NCBI RefSeq assembly: GCF_016808335.1
Contig: NC_053141.1
Location: forward strand, 21,895,924 to 21,959,923
Source of the DNA: Panicum virgatum
Lineage: Eukaryota > Streptophyta > Magnoliopsida > Poales > Poaceae
Direction of reading: 5' to 3'
Length of the DNA stretch: 64,000 bases
Shown here piece after piece: positions 57,544-64,000 of the stretch. A model generated the notes under the pieces. The model was not told the origin of the DNA. It saw only the letters and a list, made by a program, of their open reading frames with translations, and ran no database searches. Positions within the stretch are counted from its first letter, which is position 1; each line of letters opens with the position of its first letter. The translations under genes were made by a program, and so were the position numbers.

Positions 57544-58082
57544 CGCTCGGCCTCGGCCCTGGCCGATAGGCGGCGATGGAGAGAGGGCGGCGACCTCTTG
57601 GGATCCAAGGATCCTGACGCTGCTGTATGACGCTCATGAATGGCTGGATTTTGAGGACGATTTTGGGTTGGAATGCTCCATGGATGCGGATTTGGGAGTT
57701 TTTGGAGAGGGTTGCGCATCCATGGATGTGATCTTGGTGGTGGAGTGGAAGAATGAGGAGAATTCTAGTGAAGAGTGTTGGAATGAGGAAGAGGGGGGAG
57801 GCCTCTTGGTTTAAATCTACTCAGATCGATCCGAACACCCAGGAGAAGAACGTTTACAACGATTTGAATATTGCACGAAAGGATGAGGGTGAACGGACTC
57901 GGGGCCAGGCCAGCCGTACTCCCTTAGGCCGGGCGGCCCCACCTTGTCAGGTGTGGCCCCGAGCTTCTGGAATCTTCCTCCACGGTCTTTCTATTTTGGG
58001 GCATTTGGGTGTTTTGGTCCGGAAAAGGAAAGAAAAGCATGGGGGAGAGGAAGGGAGACACTAAACCTAGGATACGGCCCGT
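57544..58082 (-). other. 3' untranslated region of the decayed Athila-like element
   Basis: Non-coding sequence downstream of pol (minus strand). It contains GGCCAGGCCAGCC...CCTTAGGCCGGGCGGCC at about 57903-57942, a degenerate version of the paired GGCCGGCC boxes. No purine tract or matching 3' LTR could be recognised before the TGCCACA-type LTR end at 57543. Confidence 0.5.
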
Positions 58083-61000
58083 TTAAGGTACGGCGATGAC
58101 CGTAGATGCGTGCTCTAACTCGGATAGCTCGTAGACATCTACCTCTTCGAGTTCCGGTATTTCGGGCTCGAGAAATATTTTCAATCTTTGGCCATTGGCC
58201 TTGAAAATGTTCTCGTCATCGTCCTGGAGGGTTATAGCGCCGTGGTCGGTGGCGTTAGGCACTAAGAATGGGCCTTCCCACTTACTTCTAAGCCTACCAT
58301 GACCAAACAAATGAATGCAGGAGTAAAGAGGAGTACCTTATCTCCCGCTTTGAATTGCTTGATCTTGATTCGCTTATCATGCCATCTTTCCATCCGCTAC
58401 TTGTAGAGCTTGGAGCTATGGTAGGCCTTCTCCATCCATTCATCCAGTTCAGCTAGTTGGATTTGTCATTTGATCCCGGCTGACTGGAGATCCATGTTCC
58501 ACCTCTTGATCGCCCAATGGGACTTATACTCGAGTTCAACTAGAAGATGGCAGGTCTTGCCATAAACAAGTTGATACGGTGTCATCCCTATCAGAGTTTT
58601 GTAAGCTATCCGATAGGCCCATAGTGCCTCGGGTAGTTTGCTTCGCCATCCCTTCCCCATGGCATTGACTGTCTTCTGCAAGATATTCTTAATCTGCTTG
58701 TTGGACGTCTCTGCTTGACCACTTGTTTGGGGATGGTATGGTGTAGCAACCCAGTGGTCCACTCCTAACTCGCTGAGGCACTTCCTGAAGGTTTTGTCGA
58801 TGAAGTGTGAGCCTCCATCGTTGATCACGACTCTAGGAATTCTAAAGCGAGGAAATATGATTTCCTGGAACATTTTCTTTGAGCTTTTCAAGTCAACCGC
58901 AACACAAGGAAGTGCTTCAACCCATTTGGACACATAGTCCACTGTCACAAGAATTTATTTGCACTGCTCTGACATTGGGAAGGGACCCATGAAGTTGACT
59001 CCCCATACGTCGAATATTTCCACTTGCAGATTGCTCTTTAGTGGCATTGCATCTCGGGAATTGATATTCCCATGCTTTTGACATCTTGGGCAACACTGCA
59101 CAAATTCTTTTGCGTCTCCATACATGTTTGGCAAGAAGAATCCACTTTGCCAAACTTTTGCATGGGTACGGAAGGCTCCATAATGTCCTCCATATGGCGA
59201 GGAGTGACAACGCTCAAGAATTTTGCGGGTCTCACACATCGGGATACAGCGTCGGAGTAGACCATCAGCACAGACTTTGAATAGATATGGGTCATCCCAT
59301 AAATGAAATCGGCTGAGGTGTATCAATTTCTTCTTATCTTCTCCTGGAGGTATGTACCCAGTCACCATGAAGTTCACCAGATTTGCATACCATGGACTAG
59401 TTGTAGTAACCTTCAGAAGAGTATCATCTCTCAAATAGTCATTGATCGGCAAGTTCGATCCTTGTATTTGCATTCTGGAGAGATGATCTGCCATGCAATT
59501 ATCTGCTCCTTTCTTATCTCTTATCTCCAAGTCAAATTCTTGGAGGGGCAGAATCCAACGGATGAGTCGTAGCTTTGCATCCTTCTTGGTCAGGAGGTAC
59601 TTCAGTGCTGCATGATCCGTGTATACAATCACCTTAGCACCGACCAAGTAGGATCTGAACTTATCCATGGTGAGTACAACCGCCAGAAATTCCTTCTTCG
59701 TTGTTGTATAGTTTAGCTGGGTTCCAGTCAGTGTCTTACTGGCATAAGATATGGCATAATGCTGCTTATCTCTGCACTGACCCAGCACTGCTCCCACTAT
59801 GTAGTCACTTGCATCGCACATAATCTCGAATGGAAGTTTCCAATCGGGTAGCTGGATGATGGGCGCTAATATGAGTGCCTTCTTGAGGGTGTAGAAGGCT
59901 ACGAGGCATTCCTCATCAAAGTTGAACGGGGCATCTTTTGCCAATAAGTTTGTCAAGGGCCTGGCTATACGGGAGAAGTCCTTGATGAACCTCCTGTAGA
60001 AACCAGCATGACTCCCTTGACATTTGTCGGGGGTGGCAACTGGTCGATGACATCGATCTTTGCCCGATCCACTTCTATCCCTTTTTTAGACACTCTATGT
60101 CCGAGGACTATCCCTTCTCTGACCATGAAGTGACACTTCTCCCAATTAAGGACTAAGTGTGTCTCTTGGCATCTCTTGAGAACTTTGTCCAGATTCTCAA
60201 GGCACTGATCCAAATCCTTGCCGTAGACTGAGAAATCATCCATGAACACTTCCACGATGTTCTCAATCAGGTCCTAGAAGATTGCCATTATGCACCTTTG
60301 AAAGGAAGCCGGTGCATTGCAAAGACCAAACGACATTCACCGGTAAGCGAATGTTCCATAGGGACAGGTGAAGGTAGTCTTACTCTGGTCATCTGGATGG
60401 ATAGGAATTTGATGATAACCAGAGTATCCATTGAGGTAGCAAAAGTATGAGTGTTTTGCCAACCGTTCAAGCATCTCATCGATGAAGGGCAGAGGAAAGT
60501 GATCTTTCCGGGTGGCCTTGTTGAGCATCTGGTAATCAATACACATTCTCCATCCGGTGACTGTCCACTGAGGTATGAACTCATTCCTCTCATTCCGGAC
60601 AACTATCATGCCTCCCTTCTTTGGGACCACTTGAATTGGGCTGACCCACTCACTGTCTTGCACGGGGTATATGATACCCGCGTGTAGTAGTTTCAGTACC
60701 TCTTTCTTCTCATCGCATCATTGAGCTGTCATTGATGTTCTCTTGACGGCTTATGTTACAGTTCCATAGGGATGCGATGGGTGCATAAGTTGGGGCTGAT
60801 CCCCTTCAAGTCTTGGAGAGAGTACCCAATGACGGATCGACACTTCTCCAGGACTGCAACGAGCCGCCGAGTCTCACTCTCTGTCAGCTTATCACTGATG
60901 ACGACTGGCATGGATCTGTTGTTGTGGAGGAAAGCATACTTCAAACTAGGAGGCAGCGGCTTTAGCTCTGGAAGAGAAGGTTGCGGTGTCTTCTCTTCAC

Positions 61001-61223
61001 TGAGCTTACTCTTGCCGGCCGGATCTGATTCCTGGGTGAAGTTTGAGACATCTTCTTCGGGAATGGGCTGAGTTTGCTCTTCCTGACTGATGTTCACTAC
61101 TTCCTCCAATGGGTCTTGCTCCGGTCTAGCCTCTGCAATGGTGTTGCATGAACGAACTAGACTGACCGGGATCTTTGCCAACCTTAACCTTGAGTGTTGC
61201 TCGGTCTCCATTTGGGTTGACAA
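58083..61223 (-). pseudogene. pol of a decayed Athila/Tat-like element (RT-RNase H-integrase)
   Basis: Read leftwards: linker after protease (60756-61223), RT pieces (60337-60663 and 59965-60255, with FMDDFSVYG), RNase H and first part of integrase (58955-59956, with [15 protein letters not shown] and a CCPRC finger), integrase core (58466-58948, with NDGGSHF and GQAETSNKQ) and C-terminus (58083-58310, GRLRSKWEGPF). At least four stops or frameshifts separate the pieces. The RT motif that is normally LDGYSGY reads LNGYSGY, losing a catalytic Asp. No chromodomain. Inactive. Confidence 0.85.
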
Positions 61224-62604
61224 GTAGTTCTATTGGCCATCCGATCAAGACAAACTCTTCACCTTCCGGGATATCGAAGATGTGGAAGTCCAGGAAGACT
61301 TTGTTGGTGCTCATTTTCATGGGCAGCACTCGCAGAATTCCTTGACTTTCCACTAGCTGGCCGTCGATCCACTTCAGGTGCTTATGAGAGAAGGTCCGGG
61401 GTTCTTTAGATGCAATGTGATTTGCCAAGGTCTTGGACATCACATTCACCTCGACCTTTGGATCGTAAAAAGTCTCTTGCGGTACGGCATCCCCAATAGA
61501 ACAGAGGAGTATTCTGGGTCGGCGGTAGATCTGGACGATACTACTACTGGCCTCTGCTTCCTCTGTCCATTCCTTACTGATGATCGCAAAAAGACCCTCT
61601 ATCTTCGATGCTGCTTCTAGAATGAACGCCTTAGATCTTGAGCATACACACTTATGCTCCTTCGGCATGCCTGAAACATTGCCGAGTTCCAAGTATTCCT
61701 CTTCTGTGAAGAGGTCTGGTATGAACATTGGTATATCTTCATGGAGAGGCTCTTCATCTGAAGACTTTGGTGGTTCGGTAATTTCCTCTATATATGGTGG
61801 AGGTGGAGAGGATGCAACTGATAGAATTTGAAGTTGCTGTGTCTCGTTGGGCTGCTCTATTGTCTCTGGTGGGTCGTCATATATGCCGGTATATTCCGTG
61901 CTGTTCAGGACCTTTTTCAAGAGAGTCCTGACTTCGGCCACTGTTTTGTACATGACTGACCCCTCGGAGGACACATTCAGGAAATGTGCGCTCTTCGGCT
62001 TGAAACCGTAGATGAAATGTTGCATCAGTATTTCCTCTAGGATTTGATGTGGTGGCTCGGATTCTATCATATGCATAAATCTAGCCCACGCTACTCCAAG
62101 TGACTCATCACCTTGCTTGAATGTCATCAGTTGATTTCGATGAGCAATCAGCTTGGAGATAGGGTAGAAGAACAAGCAGAACTCGTCCTTCAGTTGTATC
62201 CAATCTCCTCCAACTCCTCTTGCAGTCTGGTTGTACCAAATTCTTGCTTCTCCCATTAGAGAGAACGGGAATAGCTTCCACCGTAGGGTGTGTTGAGTCA
62301 TACTGGGTATAATCAGAAGAAAACAGTTCTCTTCGAAGACCTGCAAGTGAGCATAGGGGCATTCGTCCTTTCTACCAGAGAAGTACTAAGCGCGAACCAT
62401 GGCTATGATACTGGGATGGATCTCGTGACCATCAGATAGTATGGGATGGCAGGATGGTGGTGGCTCCAAATACTCATCAGATTGAACTACCGGATAACTA
62501 GGAGAAAACTCCATGGGATAGGATGGAAAGTCGTAAGGCTGACTAACTCTAAATCTAGTGTTGCTACCGTTCCCCGGCAACGACACCAAAAAGATTGATG
62601 GCAC
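61126..62604 (-). pseudogene. gag and protease-like region of the decayed Athila/Tat-like element
   Basis: The main open part (61126-62346) holds the Gag domain (GEARIWYNQTARG and FKQGDESLGVAWARF), an acidic Pro-rich middle, and a protease-like fold region with CSIGDAVPQETFYDPKVEVNVMS, where D-T/S-G is not present. An in-frame TAG at 62386-62388 separates it from the upstream part (to about 62568). The ORF track from 62604 itself overlaps the primer site and LTR end, so its first residues are not real. Whether the missing DTG is decay or a lineage trait cannot be told from one copy. Confidence 0.75.
62571..62588 (-). other. Primer binding site of the decayed Athila-like element
   Basis: Minus strand TGGTGTCGTTGCCGGGGA, similar to the tRNA-Asp primer site but with two differences. 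Seven bases separate it from the LTR. Confidence 0.68.
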
Positions 62605-63465
62605 TCCTTAGCCTAAACAAATTACTCCGCAAGTGTACAGAGACCGATGTAGCTTTCACCAGGGAGTATACCTGGGATATCAAATCCAAGGAACGGTAAA
62701 CCTTTGACCAAATCTAGAACTACTCAACCAGACACATCACAAGAGAAAAGGGAAGAGGGAAGAGGGCCTAACTCCAGATAACTTACTACTCTACCTAGTG
62801 AAAAGCTAACTACTGACTCGATCTGCTTCGGTGGCCTCAGGGAAGGACTCAGACTAGGGTGAGAAGGGAGTCCAACGGCAGTCGGCACTACTGCTATGAA
62901 AACACCCGAACGTAGTGGACTACGAGGGACGGAAAGGGCTGTCACCACCTGCTGCCTACCACGACGGTACCATGGGGTGGAACACAACCTGAGATAGCTA
63001 ACCAAGCCTGGGCACCATGCCCACAACTATCGAGCTACTTGCTACTACCATGTGTACTTGGATAGAAAGCAACCTCAAATAAGTAGAACTTGCTACTTAT
63101 GCAAACTCAGGATCCCGCAGATCGAAGAAAGTAATTAAACAAGTAACTAATGCAGAAAGTAAAGCTAGCGAGAAACCGAAGTTGAGATGAGGAACTTACT
63201 CAAGGATATATTCCTCCAAGGTGGATACAAAATATGGAGTAAGACCCGAGAGAACTCGAGCCCGCTCCTTTAAGCTTGGTTTGCACCAAAGCTCTCACTT
63301 CACTCTCTCCCTATTCTAATACAAAGAGAGCTCAAGTGTGAACACTTCTCTCTAGTGGATGGTGTGTGTTACAAGTGAGAGGTGGAGCTCTATTTATAGT
63401 GCTTCAGGGTCGGTTCAGATGTTGGCGTCGGTTGCAAGCAGGTAAGACGGTTGAGCTTAACTTCT
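62596..63465 (-). repeat. 5' LTR of the decayed Athila-like element, partial
   Basis: On the + strand it starts TGATGGCACTCC (LTR end in element orientation) and runs to a break at about 63465, where similarity to 41997-42503 stops. TATA box on the minus strand at 63391-63400 (ACTATAAATA). The outer end of the LTR is missing or replaced by the next feature. Confidence 0.65.
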
Positions 63466-63754
63466 CTCTAGTTTCTGTTGAACTTCTTTAAGTTTCTTAT
63501 GAATAAAGTTTGTAAAAGCTAGAGCTTCGGCTTGCTAGCTTCAAAACTCTGTTGTAAATTATACTCCTCATCTATGTGATGAAAAATATTGTGGAATGTT
63601 GTATCTCTGACTCGACCTTTATGCGGGAAATATACTTGTCTTATGATCCGATATCAAGTGGTTTTATCGGGATTTTACCCGACAGACCAATAATTATACC
63701 GATTGAAGTGCGATGTGCACTCGAACTGGTGTAATTTAAACTGGTTCTGCCACA
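63466..63754 (+). repeat. Tail of a TGCCACA-type gypsy LTR
   Basis: Contains AATAAAG-like and TATGTGATG sequence, GGGATTTTACCCGACAGACC and the end GGTTCTGCCACA. It is similar in layout to 57240-57543. It abuts the Athila-type LTR at 63465, just as 42504 abuts the homologous fragment, but here most of the LTR is absent. Confidence 0.5.
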
Positions 63755-64000
63755 CCGGCCGGCCTCCCCTAGGCCGGCCGGCCTGGGGATTGGGCCATCT
63801 GGTGCCGACCTTCTCTGGATGGCTTGGATTCTTTCCTGGAGTCGGTTGTGAGCTGCTCGGCATTTTCCAAGTGTTTCCTAGGCCGACCAGCCTCACCTAG
63901 GCCGGTCGGCTTGGCTCTGGCACATCTCGGACCTCCGTTACTGTGTCACGTTGATCCAGGGTCTTGTGATGCTCCTCAAGTCGGTTTAGGTCTTGGTTGA
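63755..64000. other. GGCCGGCC-rich stretch at the window end
   Basis: Two paired-box units: GGCCGGCC, CCTCCCCTA, GGCCGGCCGGCC at about 63756-63782, and GGCCGACCAGCC, TCACCTA, GGCCGGTCGGC at about 63882-63910. No ORF or RNA gene recognised. Confidence 0.55.

Noticed and set aside
62386..62604. Separate small gene upstream of the Athila gag
   Set aside because: Its first codons overlap the primer site and LTR end. The rest is the N-terminal part of gag cut off by an in-frame TAG at 62386.
1..64000. Host protein genes, tRNA or rRNA genes, CRISPR arrays
   Set aside because: All recognisable coding sequence belongs to retrotransposons. No tRNA/rRNA sequence was recognised beyond primer sites, and CRISPRs are not expected in a plant nuclear genome.

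Overview
The window looks like intergenic heterochromatin of a grass (Poaceae) genome. I found no host gene, rRNA or tRNA; essentially all of it is LTR retrotransposons inserted into one another. The grass assignment rests on the element types: Tekay/Del-like chromoviruses with ~3.4 kb LTRs and an initiator-Met tRNA primer site, Athila/Tat-like elements with a tRNA-Asp-like primer site, and very GC-rich LTR promoters. The species cannot be named from the sequence.

Layout, left to right. (1) 1-4511: 3' half of a + strand Athila/Tat-like element (integrase, a broken extra ORF, long 3' UTR, purine tract, short LTR). (2) 4512-5020 and 16891-17051: one old Tekay-type LTR remnant, split by element A (5021-16890, minus, full length, TSD AACAT/AGCAT, decayed coding region). 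(3) 17052-22900: 5' part of a minus strand Athila-like element B (gag-protease remnant, primer site, LTR), split by a Tekay solo LTR at 18932-20985 (TSD AGTGG). (4) 22901-41996: 3' part of a + strand Athila/Tat-like element F. Its 3' LTR is split twice, by a minus Tekay solo LTR (25609-28976, TSD GTGAC) and by element C (29622-41689, +, full length, TSD TTCGT). (5) 41997-57543: a piece of Athila-type LTR, then a different gypsy-type LTR split by element D (44742-56704, minus, full length, TSD GCACT). (6) 57544-63465: a decayed minus strand Athila-like element with gag, pol and 5' LTR. (7) 63466-64000: the end of another gypsy LTR and a GGCCGGCC-rich stretch.

C and D look intact: paired LTRs that are almost identical, primer site, purine tract, and an open gag-protease-RT-RNase H-integrase-chromodomain reading frame. 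That frame is continuous only if a 110-112 nt GT-AG intron in gag is removed. The intron is present in A, C and D, and its length differs by 2 nt between copies, which argues against a frameshift mechanism.

The most unusual structure is inside the Tekay LTRs. They appear to carry a split transcription unit. A promoter block crowded with GGCCCA/TGGGCC (TCP site II) boxes leads to a TTTAAA-like TATA element and, in several copies, a telo-box. Next come a conserved CG|GTRAGC donor, a 90-nt exon with a GC (GCAAGT) donor, and a last exon whose frame ends YQDYEDF-stop. The 90-nt exon keeps its length in seven LTRs and the final 56-nt exon in eight, and their reading phases match across the intron. 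No in-frame ATG was found, so coding is inferred, not shown. The promoter/first-exon block varies strongly between LTR types while pol is nearly the same.
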